NCBI GenBank assembly: GCA_965229445.1
Contig: OZ245876.1
Span: forward strand, 2,480,001 to 2,544,000
Length of the DNA stretch: 64,000 nucleotides
Direction of reading: 5' to 3'
Source: Owenweeksia sp965229445
GTDB lineage: Bacteria > Bacteroidota > Bacteroidia > Flavobacteriales > Schleiferiaceae
This document shows positions 17,917-25,633 of the stretch, one piece after another. A program made the translations under genes and the position numbers. Position 1 is the stretch's first letter. Every line of letters begins with the position of its first letter. Under the pieces are notes generated by a model. The model was not told the origin of the DNA and made no database searches. It saw only the letters and a list, made by a program, of their open reading frames with translations.

Positions 17917-18486
17917 TTATTCTGATGGAGGAAGTATGACAGCGTCAACAACATGCACAATTCCGTTTCCGGCCTTTACACTGGCGATTATTTTGGCACC
18001 GCCTACGTACACATCATCCCCTTTCACTTCTACCGGCGCATTGGTATCATCTGCCTGACCGAGTTTGGTGAAATTCTTAAGGAACTCTTTGTCATAGTTT
18101 CCCGGAGTAACGTGATGCTTGAGAATTGCCGCCAGGGTTTCTTTGTTTTCAGGCTTTAGCAGATTTTCCACCGTGCCCTCAGGAAGTGCATCGAAAGCAG
18201 CATTTACCGGAGCAAAAACCGTTAGTGGGCCGGCATTTACCAAAGCATTCTCCAAATCTGCAGCTTGTACCGCTGCCACTAGCGTGCTGTGATCTTCTGA
18301 GCCAATAGCAATCTGAAGTACATTGGGAGTGGATCCGTCGTCCTCAATAAATGCCTGACCGGATTCTTTGCTTTTCTCCGTATTATCATTGGATGTAGAC
18401 GCTCCAGCGTCTTCTGTGGTGGCTGATTGACAGCCGGCTAAGCCAATTATTATTAGCAGAAGCCAGATATGATTTAGCTTTATCAT
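17917..18486 (-). CDS. Fasciclin-domain lipoprotein
   Basis: 189 aa. The signal ends in a lipobox (GLAGC, about Cys19), then comes an acidic low-complexity linker (about 22-55), then one fasciclin domain with NAGPLTVFAPVNAAFDALP and GNGIVHVVDAVILPP. Fasciclin domains mediate adhesion or protein contacts. Such genes are recurrent companions of nosZ in Bacteroidota, though the role is unknown. It lies between the cytochrome c gene (18-bp gap) and nosZ in one transcription unit. Confidence 0.88.
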   Translation of the reverse strand: MIKLNHIWLLLIIIGLAGCQSATTEDAGASTSNDNTEKSKESGQAFIEDDGSTPNVLQIAIGSEDHSTLVAAVQAADLENALVNAGPLTVFAPVNAAFDALPEGTVENLLKPENKETLAAILKHHVTPGNYDKEFLKNFTKLGQADDTNAPVEVKGDDVYVGGAKIIASVKAGNGIVHVVDAVILPPSE

Positions 18487-18503
18487 AGTGGTTGAATTTA
18501 TAG

Positions 18504-19013
18504 TTAGAGTGTTCTGTAATATTCCAAAATAGCTCTTGCCTGTTCTACGGTCATATTCTGGTTGGCCATGGCTGCGCCATTGAATTCGACCAGCAGGTCT
18601 TTAGCACATTGATCCTGCTCAACCATGAGTTGAGGATCCAGGATCATATTCATAATCCATTCTGGACTTCTGCGTTCAAGTATTCCGGCCGGGGCGGGTC
18701 CGATAAATCGATCGTAAGGCTTATGACAAGCTGAACAATTGGTTTTGAACAATTCCTGACCAGCCTTGGCCATTTCCTCATCAATGGTTTCCGGTAATTC
18801 CAGCTCTGTGATCTGTCCTACTCCTTTTTCATCCAGGATCACTCTTTCAGATGCGGGAACCTTATCATCGGCCTCCGTATTCTTAGATTCTGTAACCGCT
18901 GGTTCCGACTTCTGTTTTGTACTGGAATCTGCTTCCTGACCGCCACAGGCTTGAAAGCTTAGACCAATTGCTGTAAGAATAATGATTGCTTTTAATCGCT
19001 TCATGGTGTGCAT
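18504..19013 (-). CDS. Lipoprotein cytochrome c, first gene of the nos operon
   Basis: 169 aa; an ATG at 19004 is the alternative start. The signal ends in QACGG (lipobox). After a charged linker the class I cytochrome c domain has the haem motif CSACHK (about residues 94-98) and a likely Met ligand in AMANQNMTVEQA near the C-terminus. It probably passes electrons to NosZ from the quinol pool. Its upstream region carries two dyads shared with the copper-receptor operon. Confidence 0.88.
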   Translation of the reverse strand: MHTMKRLKAIIILTAIGLSFQACGGQEADSSTKQKSEPAVTESKNTEADDKVPASERVILDEKGVGQITELELPETIDEEMAKAGQELFKTNCSACHKPYDRFIGPAPAGILERRSPEWIMNMILDPQLMVEQDQCAKDLLVEFNGAAMANQNMTVEQARAILEYYRTL

Positions 19014-19026
19014 AGTTTATATTGGG

Positions 19027-19034
19027 TAAAAGTA
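19027..19034 (-). promoter_or_regulatory. Candidate -7 element of the nos operon
   Basis: On the minus strand this reads TACTTTTA, one base off the Bacteroidota -7 consensus TAnnTTTG. It lies 14 bp before the cytochrome c start. The centre of the Crp/Fnr-like dyad is 36.5 bp upstream, the same distance as in the copper-receptor promoter. Confidence 0.4.
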
Positions 19035-19056
19035 TTTCGGCATTAAGGGGTGAACA

Positions 19057-19070
19057 ATGACAATAGTCAT
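19057..19070. promoter_or_regulatory. Crp/Fnr-like dyad ATGAC-N4-GTCAT
   Basis: A perfect 14-bp inverted repeat lies in the divergent region between the nos operon and the rrf2 gene. Its half-sites resemble DNR/NNR-type boxes of the Crp/Fnr family (TTGAC-N4-GTCAA). If transcription starts about 5 nt past the -7-like element, its centre lies near -41.5, the class II activator position. The same box recurs at 22867-22880. Confidence 0.6.
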
Positions 19071-19074
19071 ATTT

Positions 19075-19092
19075 AAAGACCTAACTGTCTTT
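19075..19092. promoter_or_regulatory. Dyad AAAGAC-N6-GTCTTT, probable Rrf2 operator
   Basis: A perfect 6-bp inverted repeat with a 6-nt spacer ends 2 bp before the -7 element of the rrf2 gene, so a bound repressor would block that promoter. A one-mismatch copy occurs at 22886-22903 before the copper-receptor operon. Binding by the adjacent Rrf2 protein is inferred from position. Confidence 0.6.
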
Positions 19093-19093
19093 T

Positions 19094-19101
19094 TATATTT
19101 G
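19094..19101 (+). promoter_or_regulatory. -7 element TATATTTG of the rrf2 gene
   Basis: Exact match to TAnnTTTG, 16 bp before the ATG at 19118 and immediately after the AAAGAC dyad, supporting autoregulation. Confidence 0.65.
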
Positions 19102-19117
19102 ACTTAAATCATATTGA

Positions 19118-19546
19118 ATGATATCCAACTCCCTGGCACATACTTTTAAGGCCATCATTTACATCGCGCTGAACAGTTCTGAGACTAAGCGCGTACGTAT
19201 TCAAGATCTGAGTGACGAAATTGAAGTACCAAAAGCATATGTCGCTAAGTTACTTCAAAATTTAGTGAGAAATGGAATCCTGCAGTCTGCCAAAGGACCT
19301 CATGGTGGGTTTTATTTTACCCAAGAAGATCTGGAAACCCAGTTGATAAAAATAGTGGAGATCATAGAAGGCAAGTCCAAATACCAGACTTGCCTTCTAA
19401 GCTTTAAGGAATGTGATACCAGGCACCCTTGCCCCCTGCATCACAATATTGGGACTCTTCGAACCCAACTAACGGAGCGGTTTCAAGAAATAAAAATTAA
19501 AGACCTCGTTGAAGATGTGACCCAACAGAGGTCTTTTATTCAGTAG
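19118..19546 (+). CDS. Rrf2-family regulator (NsrR/IscR-like), divergent from nos
   Basis: 142 aa. An N-terminal winged helix (about 1-65) contains the recognition region VPKAYVAKLLQNLVRNGIL and the wing GPHGGFYF. Three cysteines follow: Cys92, Cys99 and Cys105, spaced C-x6-C-x5-C, as in Rrf2 proteins that bind an Fe-S cluster. Such regulators sense nitric oxide or cluster status. Divergent placement 104 bp from the nos operon with a dyad between suggests control of nos and of itself. Whether it senses NO cannot be decided from sequence. Confidence 0.85.
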   Translation: MISNSLAHTFKAIIYIALNSSETKRVRIQDLSDEIEVPKAYVAKLLQNLVRNGILQSAKGPHGGFYFTQEDLETQLIKIVEIIEGKSKYQTCLLSFKECDTRHPCPLHHNIGTLRTQLTERFQEIKIKDLVEDVTQQRSFIQ

Positions 19547-19551
19547 AGTTC

Positions 19552-20403
19552 CTAGAATTCGAGCTCAAAGTATATTGAGCTTTGGGTTACAGCACCCTCA
19601 ATTTTCTCACCTTTAACCAGTTTTCCTGCATTGTCAAACACCTGGAGGTTGACCACCCAATAACCAGTCATGGTCAAGGAAAGGCTACCTTCATACAAAC
19701 CTGTTTGATCGTTATAAATGAAGTCGAGATTATTGGGTGACGAATGATTGCCCATGGCCGGCATGCGTGGGTCTATCTTGATCTCATAGTCTGCAACAGG
19801 AGAAAAGCTCATCATATTATCCATGCGATAAAGCACTGCGGTAAAATCATTGACTGCCACTTCCGGTACCATAGGAAGATGAGCCAGGACATAGCGATCG
19901 CCGCTTGAATCCTGGAAAACCAGGGTACTGCGATGGTTCTGCGCTTCAGGTTTTACGTCGATTAATAAGGAGGCCGTATACGCAGCACCTTCAATATGAT
20001 AATCTAACTTAAGTTCCCAGTATTCAGAGGTGTTCCCAGGCATCTGAAAAAGCACAAAGGCTTTATACATATGATCGGTACCCATCGCTGTCAACTCGGA
20101 ATGAGGGCAGGAATGCATCATACTCGTCATATGCATAATTGGCGTTAAGGCCGATTGATCTAACTCCAAAGCCGTACCTGTAGCCTTATCCTTTATTTGA
20201 AAGTAAATTTCATTGTAACCGGCCTTAAGCTCGGCATTAAAACTTTTGAGCAATATTTCATGTCCATTCACCTCGAAGGACTTAATCAATTCCAGCTGCG
20301 GCTCCGTAGGATCCGGTTCTGGAGTAGTTGTTTTCTTAGTGCAAGAAGACAGAAGAAAGATGCCAATGCTCAAAAGAGCGATATGTTTAATTTGAAGTTT
20401 CAT
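19552..20403 (-). CDS. Met/His-containing lipoprotein, probable copper handling
   Basis: 283 aa from the ATG at 20403; an upstream TTG at 20415 is less likely. Lipobox LLSSC. After a proline-rich linker there are two beta-sandwich-like halves. The first carries a Met/His/Cys cluster (MHMTSMMHSCPHSE), the second SPVADYEIKIDPRMPAMGNHSSP, both rich in possible Cu(I) ligands and reminiscent of FixH/YtkA-like domains. The gene follows the TonB receptor gene by 8 bp on the same strand, so it probably works with copper entering through that receptor. The family name is uncertain. Confidence 0.65.
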   Translation of the reverse strand: MKLQIKHIALLSIGIFLLSSCTKKTTTPEPDPTEPQLELIKSFEVNGHEILLKSFNAELKAGYNEIYFQIKDKATGTALELDQSALTPIMHMTSMMHSCPHSELTAMGTDHMYKAFVLFQMPGNTSEYWELKLDYHIEGAAYTASLLIDVKPEAQNHRSTLVFQDSSGDRYVLAHLPMVPEVAVNDFTAVLYRMDNMMSFSPVADYEIKIDPRMPAMGNHSSPNNLDFIYNDQTGLYEGSLSLTMTGYWVVNLQVFDNAGKLVKGEKIEGAVTQSSIYFELEF

Positions 20404-20411
20404 AATAAGTA

Positions 20412-22421
20412 TCAATAAATGTTATAAGATATATTGAGGAACAAGTTTCTCCCCAAACGAGGAATGTTGTTCCAGTCGCTGTAAGTATGATAATAAGTGT
20501 CAAGAACATTCTCCATGCCTAGCTTAACCTGAAGAAGCTTATCACCAATTCGAATGTTCTTACCAAAATTGAAATCTAGCAGTGCATAGGCTGGGGTAGC
20601 ATCCTCAGCAAACTCTGCACTGAAATTATTCTGAGTTATAGCCCCTCTCAGGCTTATACCACCGGAGAGTGATTTTTTGGAATACTTAACAGAAGCGTGG
20701 TAGGTCAAAGGACTAATAAAGGGTAGGTTTCTTTGCCTATAATCTAGTCCTCGTGCATAATTTACGCCTCCATCCAGACCCAAATTGTCTGTTAATTGAT
20801 AACCAGCTTGAAGTCCCACATTCACCAGGTTGGCATAGTCGAGATTCTTATAAATTCTCACCCCCTGTGCACCGATGGTCATGGCACTTAATCCAGGATC
20901 CGTTTCACCAATAATATAATCCGGCATGAAATGATTGGAAGCTGAGAGCTTGGCTCTAAGCCTGTTTTTTTCAAACTTCAATTCGGCCTTTGTTTCTATT
21001 GATTGCTCATTGCGCAAATGCGGATTTCCGATATAGTCGTGATTGTCATTACTATTATAAAGGTAGAAACCATAAGCTTCGGAAACACTTGGGGTACGGT
21101 CACCATACGCCAATCCCGCTACCAGACTTATGAGATGGTGTTGCTCCGCATAGCTCAGTGAAATATTCTTGGTAAATCGCAACTGGCTTGCTGACATTTG
21201 CGGGTAAAATATTTGCAAACTATTTAACCCCATTTCACTAGCCACGTACGAATGCTCAGCAGCAGCGCGTAAGGCAACAGAAAGACTCTTATTTTCCCAC
21301 CGATACTCATCCTTGAGAAAAGCTCCGGTGTTGGTTGTCCTCACATCGGGCCAGGTAAGCATAAACATGGCCAATTGATCTTCATCAGAGGGATACATGG
21401 TCATCTCTGCCAAAGAACGATTATAGAAGGCGTCCCACTTAAACATTAAATGATGTTTATTTTTATGCAAATGTGCCTGACTATAAAAGCCATAGGTATC
21501 ACTCCAGCCGGGCATATCCATGCGAATCGGTACATCCGGGCGCTGAGAATCGTCCATCACGTGAGTAATAGAATTGTAATACAGCTTGGATTGCCAATTA
21601 ACTAATGAACCTAGATGTTTCTTTTCTAAAGTCACCGAGCCAATCAATCCTCTGGCCAGGGAAACATCCATGGGTAAGGCAGGGTAGCCAATATTGCGCG
21701 CCTCATCATAAATAAAGCTCGCACTTAGGACTGCCTCTTCGCTCATCTTATGACCGGCATTAAAGGAGAAATTCATCTTTTCAAACTGTGAATATGGAAT
21801 TTCCACCCCACCCCCGGCTCGATAATTATCGGCTTTGCGGTAAATGACATCCCCAGAAAAGTAATAAGAATCTGTAGTGCGAGTAACTTCGGTACCCATG
21901 ATTCGATGCTTATTATTGGATTCATATCCAGCTTCAAACCTGGTTTTCCAAGAAGCTTTTCCGAATGTAGGTTTGGCGATACAAAGGTCAATTCCTCCCC
22001 CTACGCAACTACCAAATTCCGCACCTTGCTGAACGTCCCCAATATGTGCTTCTGATAAATTTGAAACATCGACATAGGATGTAATGGGATCCATGCGATC
22101 AGTACAGGCACCAAAGATGCGCATACCATCAATAGTCAATACTACCCTTTCGCCCGTCATGCTATTAACGGTGGGTTCCCAGGCATAGGCTCCCCTTCTC
22201 ACAAAATTTACCTTTTCATGGATTTGGAGATGCTTTTCTACTGAGTTAAGCGGCTTGGCCTGCTGCAAGTGATCCATGGTTTCTGCATTGATCACTACCA
22301 CCTCATCCAGTTTTAGTGGCTTAAGGCTATCGATAACCATCAGGCTATCTAACTGTGCAGCAAGGCCATATGTAAGTATAGAGAAGACCCACAGAAGAAT
22401 GAGTCTGTTATTAAATATCAT
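20412..22421 (-). CDS. TonB-dependent outer-membrane receptor, OprC/NosA-like (copper)
   Basis: 669 aa. Signal peptide (1-22), then a plug domain starting near LDEVVVINAETMDHL, and a 22-strand-type barrel ending in an aromatic residue (NISYNIY). In the plug, GMRIFGACTDRMDP contains a CxxxM motif. OprC of Pseudomonas binds copper through CxxxM, and NosA of denitrifiers, its relative, is needed to make copper-loaded N2O reductase. Proximity to nosZ and a shared promoter layout support copper import for NosZ. No carboxypeptidase-like N-terminal domain is present. The receptor call is firm; the copper ligand is inferred from motif and context. Confidence 0.82.
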   Translation of the reverse strand: MIFNNRLILLWVFSILTYGLAAQLDSLMVIDSLKPLKLDEVVVINAETMDHLQQAKPLNSVEKHLQIHEKVNFVRRGAYAWEPTVNSMTGERVVLTIDGMRIFGACTDRMDPITSYVDVSNLSEAHIGDVQQGAEFGSCVGGGIDLCIAKPTFGKASWKTRFEAGYESNNKHRIMGTEVTRTTDSYYFSGDVIYRKADNYRAGGGVEIPYSQFEKMNFSFNAGHKMSEEAVLSASFIYDEARNIGYPALPMDVSLARGLIGSVTLEKKHLGSLVNWQSKLYYNSITHVMDDSQRPDVPIRMDMPGWSDTYGFYSQAHLHKNKHHLMFKWDAFYNRSLAEMTMYPSDEDQLAMFMLTWPDVRTTNTGAFLKDEYRWENKSLSVALRAAAEHSYVASEMGLNSLQIFYPQMSASQLRFTKNISLSYAEQHHLISLVAGLAYGDRTPSVSEAYGFYLYNSNDNHDYIGNPHLRNEQSIETKAELKFEKNRLRAKLSASNHFMPDYIIGETDPGLSAMTIGAQGVRIYKNLDYANLVNVGLQAGYQLTDNLGLDGGVNYARGLDYRQRNLPFISPLTYHASVKYSKKSLSGGISLRGAITQNNFSAEFAEDATPAYALLDFNFGKNIRIGDKLLQVKLGMENVLDTYYHTYSDWNNIPRLGRNLFLNISYNIY

Positions 22422-22460
22422 GCTAAAAATATTGCTGATTAAATCAATTGTATGATCCGA

Positions 22461-22832
22461 TCAGCAAGACTTGGGTGGTGGAGAAGGAACCTTATAGAAC
22501 ACCGATGAAATGGTGGTGTTCAGATCACGAAATTCATGTAAAGTTATCGTTGCAGTTTCAAAATTTACATTCATAGCAGACCAATTCTGACAAAAAAGAA
22601 CTTCCTGAATTCTTTGGTCGGCATTTCTTTCATAAGGGTTTTCCTCCTCCTCTGAAAGAGCTGCTAGTTTTTTGGCCAAAAAACACTTTCCATTACAATT
22701 CATCACAGGTTCATCTCGGTTTTCACAGAGTTGATCCACGATGTAATCATAATTAAGTATGTACTCCACTACCGGCCAAACTGGTCTGAACATTAAAAAT
22801 GCGGCTACTATGACGAGTACAAAACTTTTCAC
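22461..22832 (-). CDS. Small Cys-containing exported protein before the copper receptor
   Basis: 123 aa from a GTG at 22832. The N-terminus is hydrophobic (about 3-14). The central part has DQLCENRDEPVMNCNGKCFLAKKL, with a CNGKC motif, and the C-terminus ends PPPKSC. Small proteins of this pattern are common before metal-receptor genes in Bacteroidota; I know no established function. The cysteines suggest Cu(I) binding. A -7 element ends only 5 bp before the GTG, so the mRNA may be leaderless. The receptor gene starts 39 bp downstream. Confidence 0.7.
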   Translation of the reverse strand: MKSFVLVIVAAFLMFRPVWPVVEYILNYDYIVDQLCENRDEPVMNCNGKCFLAKKLAALSEEEENPYERNADQRIQEVLFCQNWSAMNVNFETATITLHEFRDLNTTISSVFYKVPSPPPKSC

Positions 22833-22836
22833 ATCG

Positions 22837-22844
22837 CAAAACTA
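22837..22844 (-). promoter_or_regulatory. -7 element TAGTTTTG of the copper-receptor operon
   Basis: On the minus strand an exact match to TAnnTTTG, 5 bp before the GTG start at 22832. This position implies little or no leader. Confidence 0.55.
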
Positions 22845-22866
22845 ATGGCTATTAAATATCAGAAAC

Positions 22867-22880
22867 ATGACATTCGTCAA
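22867..22880. promoter_or_regulatory. Crp/Fnr-like dyad ATGAC-N4-GTCAA
   Basis: Same half-sites and spacing as 19057-19070, with one mismatch at the outer base. Its centre is 36.5 bp upstream of the -7 element at 22837-22844, identical to the distance in the nos promoter. Confidence 0.6.
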
Positions 22881-22885
22881 TATAA

Positions 22886-22903
22886 AAAGATACAATAGTC
22901 TTT
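22886..22903. promoter_or_regulatory. Dyad AAAGAT-N6-GTCTTT, probable Rrf2 operator
   Basis: One mismatch from a perfect repeat and the same N6 spacing as 19075-19092. It lies 21 bp centre-to-centre upstream of the Crp/Fnr-like box, compared with 20 bp in the nos promoter. Confidence 0.5.
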
Positions 22904-23012
22904 AAATCAATGTTACCTATGCTTATTCAATGGAGACTATCATTTAGTGAATATGCTGATGCGATTCGCTTCTCCAATCCTTACATTAAAGATCCATCAC
23001 CAAATAAAGCGC

Positions 23013-23560
23013 ATGCGCTCATTAGCATTAAGACTGACCTGCTTTGCTTTCTGCTCTATCTGGGGTTTACCAGTAATGTAGAGGCCTCTCATATTATGGG
23101 TTCGGATTGTTTATGAATACTTTGGCAACAATACCGGCATTACCCAACCATACAAGATTTCCCTGATATACTATCGAAGCTTACAAGGTAAAACATCGGC
23201 GCCTATCAAGTTGTTTAACAAGCAATTTCCTCACGCTCAACCTGGAGGCCACACACCAAAACATACTGGTGGGTCAATTCTCGGGAGGTATTGATATCAC
23301 CATAGGTATAAGGCTTAGCCCCTATCTATATGAGGGATATTACACTTTTCCCGGGAAATGCCATGATTTTCAAATTTCCTATGAAGCCATGTTGCTCAAA
23401 CTCTATGAATCCATATGGAAATGTAAATCAGGGAGCAAACATGTTGTATTATACCGAAATGTTGTTAAACAATACTTCTGGAACAAATTAAGCCCGGCCT
23501 GAAAGATATCTATCATGTCATCCTCAACTTTTAATATGATAAGAGTACAGTCTAATAAAC
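23013..23560 (+). pseudogene. SHIMGSD-type secreted protein, 5' remnant with frameshifts
   Basis: Several frames encode successive parts of one recognisable N-terminus. A signal-like MRSLALRLTCFAF starts at 23013; EASHIMGSD lies at about 23084-23107; after a shift comes YEYFGNNTGITQPYKISLIYYRSLQG to about 23210; another frame follows with YEGYYTFPGKCHDF; and a last one has NPYGNVNQGANMLYYTEM. This is the start of the large gliding-motility-associated/PKD-type proteins of Bacteroidota that begin ASHIMGSDLTY. At least three frameshifts and the absence of the remaining protein show it is dead. It fills most of the gap between the receptor operon and the MbnP/MbnH operon. Confidence 0.6.
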
Positions 23561-23569
23561 ATTTGAAGC

Positions 23570-25633
23570 CTAGTTCTTAATAATTAAAGATCTGGTGGTT
23601 GAAGTGTGGCTGGATAAATCATTCAATTCCACCAAATAAAAACCCTCCGGTAGATCTAACTCAATCCTTTCGTTAGATTTTACCTGACCTAATGACTGTA
23701 CCAAAACGCCTCCTGCGGTATAGACACTTACCTCCACATCAGCATTTTCGAGGCCGTGAATGTTAAAATATCCGGAGCCTGGGTTTGGATAAATCTGAAT
23801 GTCACTCTCTAAGTTCTCCGCAATTCCCACGGCACTAAAATCAAGCTTATGTACTGTATTGCCATCATAGTCCACATACCAAATCTTTCCCTCTGGTCCA
23901 ATCTTAACACCCATGATACCAAATGCTCCAGTATTAATTCTATGCATTTCTACGGCTGGCATGCTGCTGATATCATAAAAAATAATATCCCCAGTCGCAT
24001 AATCAGACACAATCATCCTATTCTCAATGATGTCAATGCCAGCTGGCTCGATAAGACCCGAATCTACCACCGTTTCCCAGGTATAGTTTACAATATGTAC
24101 GTATTCTGCCAATGGTTCAAATGGACCAAAACCTGGGGTAGATCCCTTGGTACCAGTTTTTGCATCTAACCTAATCACCCGTTTATTATCATTATCCACA
24201 ACATAAAGCCAATCTGTTGGCTTGTCATACACCAGATGACTTACCACCTTATTTTGAGCGTCTTTAGACACATTTGACTGACTGTAACGCCATACAATTC
24301 CATCTGAATGATCTGCATTACCCGGTCCGTGATCTGCAGCAAAATCATAACGCACTATATCATTGTTATAACCATCAAATACCCAAAATACATTATCAAC
24401 CTCGTGAGCTATACCCTGGCATTCAGGACTTTGATGTAACATATCTAAATGGCTGCCATTACCTCCGGAAGGCTTGGCATATATATTAGGGTCGCTAGAC
24501 CATAATGCGGGACCGGTAAAGGGTTGACCACCATTATGATTGGCATCAAAAACACCTGGTGAATTTGCGAAATTCGTGTTCTCACTAAATGCTATGCCGG
24601 TGGGTAAACTCATGAAGTGCCATGAATTGCCGTCCACCTTGTGTTGGCTATATTGTGAGCTTGTGCCAGCATCATAAAATGTAACCGTGGAGCCGCCACT
24701 ATTTTCATTTCGCTTGTTGATTACCCATAGTTCATTGGCACTTAAGGTCGGGTGGAAATCCAGGTCGGTTGGCCCGTTGAGTTGATTTACTGCTGAGCCA
24801 ATCATATCAGCTCTGGTTCCTGAACTGAGGTAGGTATCAATTATATTGGGTGTTCCTGATCCTACCTCAATAGTTTTAGACAAGGTATCATTTATGGGGT
24901 TCATATCAAGGTTACCATTAATCTGATCTATCCAAACCTTAATATCATAGGTACCATTGTTTATGGGTTGCCATGAGCCAGGCAGGCTAATGTGATCCTC
25001 ATCATAATTGGAAATACTTAGCCCTCCAATATTATTACTTATCACTGGGTCATTATTAACCTGATAACTTATGTCTAGAGAAGAAATGGTATCGCGACCA
25101 GCATTGAACATATGAATCTCAATGTTGTGCGAACCAGGTTGAACATAGCCATAGGGTTTGTCAATATCCTCCAGGCTAGCTTCAAATTGCAGCGGTTCAA
25201 TAGCCGTGATAACAAATGAATTTGATGCACCAGAGCCCTCAAAATGATCAACGATGTAACCATTTATTTTTACATAAAACTCGAATCCTCCATCTCCCCA
25301 ATCATCGCGATATTCTAGTTCAAATAATCCGCTATCTGCAACGCATATCGTAGTACTTTGGATAATTTGATTATTTCCATACCCACCGCTGTTTACGATT
25401 CGCGCCCCTCCTCCATTACATCCCACGGCGGTGTTGCCACCTGAGAGTAAGGTACCATTACCACAGTTGTTGCCCCCGGGCACAATTTCCCAATAGCCTT
25501 CATAACCATAACTATCGGTATGAATTTCTAGGCTCAGCTCTACTTCGCCAGGTTGACATTGAGCTTTTACGTCATGCTGCGCAAGGAGTAAAAGGGTCAT
25601 AGCCAGCATGGTGGAGTTTAAAATTTTAATCAT
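23570..25633 (-). CDS. Secreted propeller (NHL-like) protein with T9SS tail
   Basis: 687 aa. Signal peptide (about 1-24), then a region with CGNGTLLSGGN and a DDWGDGGFEFYVKING segment, a CARDB-like beta domain (about 155-260), a propeller-like part with repeats such as NVFWVFDGYNNDIVRYD, DWLYVVDNDNKRVIRLD and KIWYVDYDGNTVHKLD, and a T9SS tail from about 610 (IYPNPGSGYF). It is the last gene of the MbnP/MbnH operon and overlaps the upstream di-heme gene by 8 bp. Function unknown; its linkage suggests it belongs to the same surface copper module. Confidence 0.7.
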   Translation of the reverse strand: MIKILNSTMLAMTLLLLAQHDVKAQCQPGEVELSLEIHTDSYGYEGYWEIVPGGNNCGNGTLLSGGNTAVGCNGGGARIVNSGGYGNNQIIQSTTICVADSGLFELEYRDDWGDGGFEFYVKINGYIVDHFEGSGASNSFVITAIEPLQFEASLEDIDKPYGYVQPGSHNIEIHMFNAGRDTISSLDISYQVNNDPVISNNIGGLSISNYDEDHISLPGSWQPINNGTYDIKVWIDQINGNLDMNPINDTLSKTIEVGSGTPNIIDTYLSSGTRADMIGSAVNQLNGPTDLDFHPTLSANELWVINKRNENSGGSTVTFYDAGTSSQYSQHKVDGNSWHFMSLPTGIAFSENTNFANSPGVFDANHNGGQPFTGPALWSSDPNIYAKPSGGNGSHLDMLHQSPECQGIAHEVDNVFWVFDGYNNDIVRYDFAADHGPGNADHSDGIVWRYSQSNVSKDAQNKVVSHLVYDKPTDWLYVVDNDNKRVIRLDAKTGTKGSTPGFGPFEPLAEYVHIVNYTWETVVDSGLIEPAGIDIIENRMIVSDYATGDIIFYDISSMPAVEMHRINTGAFGIMGVKIGPEGKIWYVDYDGNTVHKLDFSAVGIAENLESDIQIYPNPGSGYFNIHGLENADVEVSVYTAGGVLVQSLGQVKSNERIELDLPEGFYLVELNDLSSHTSTTRSLIIKN

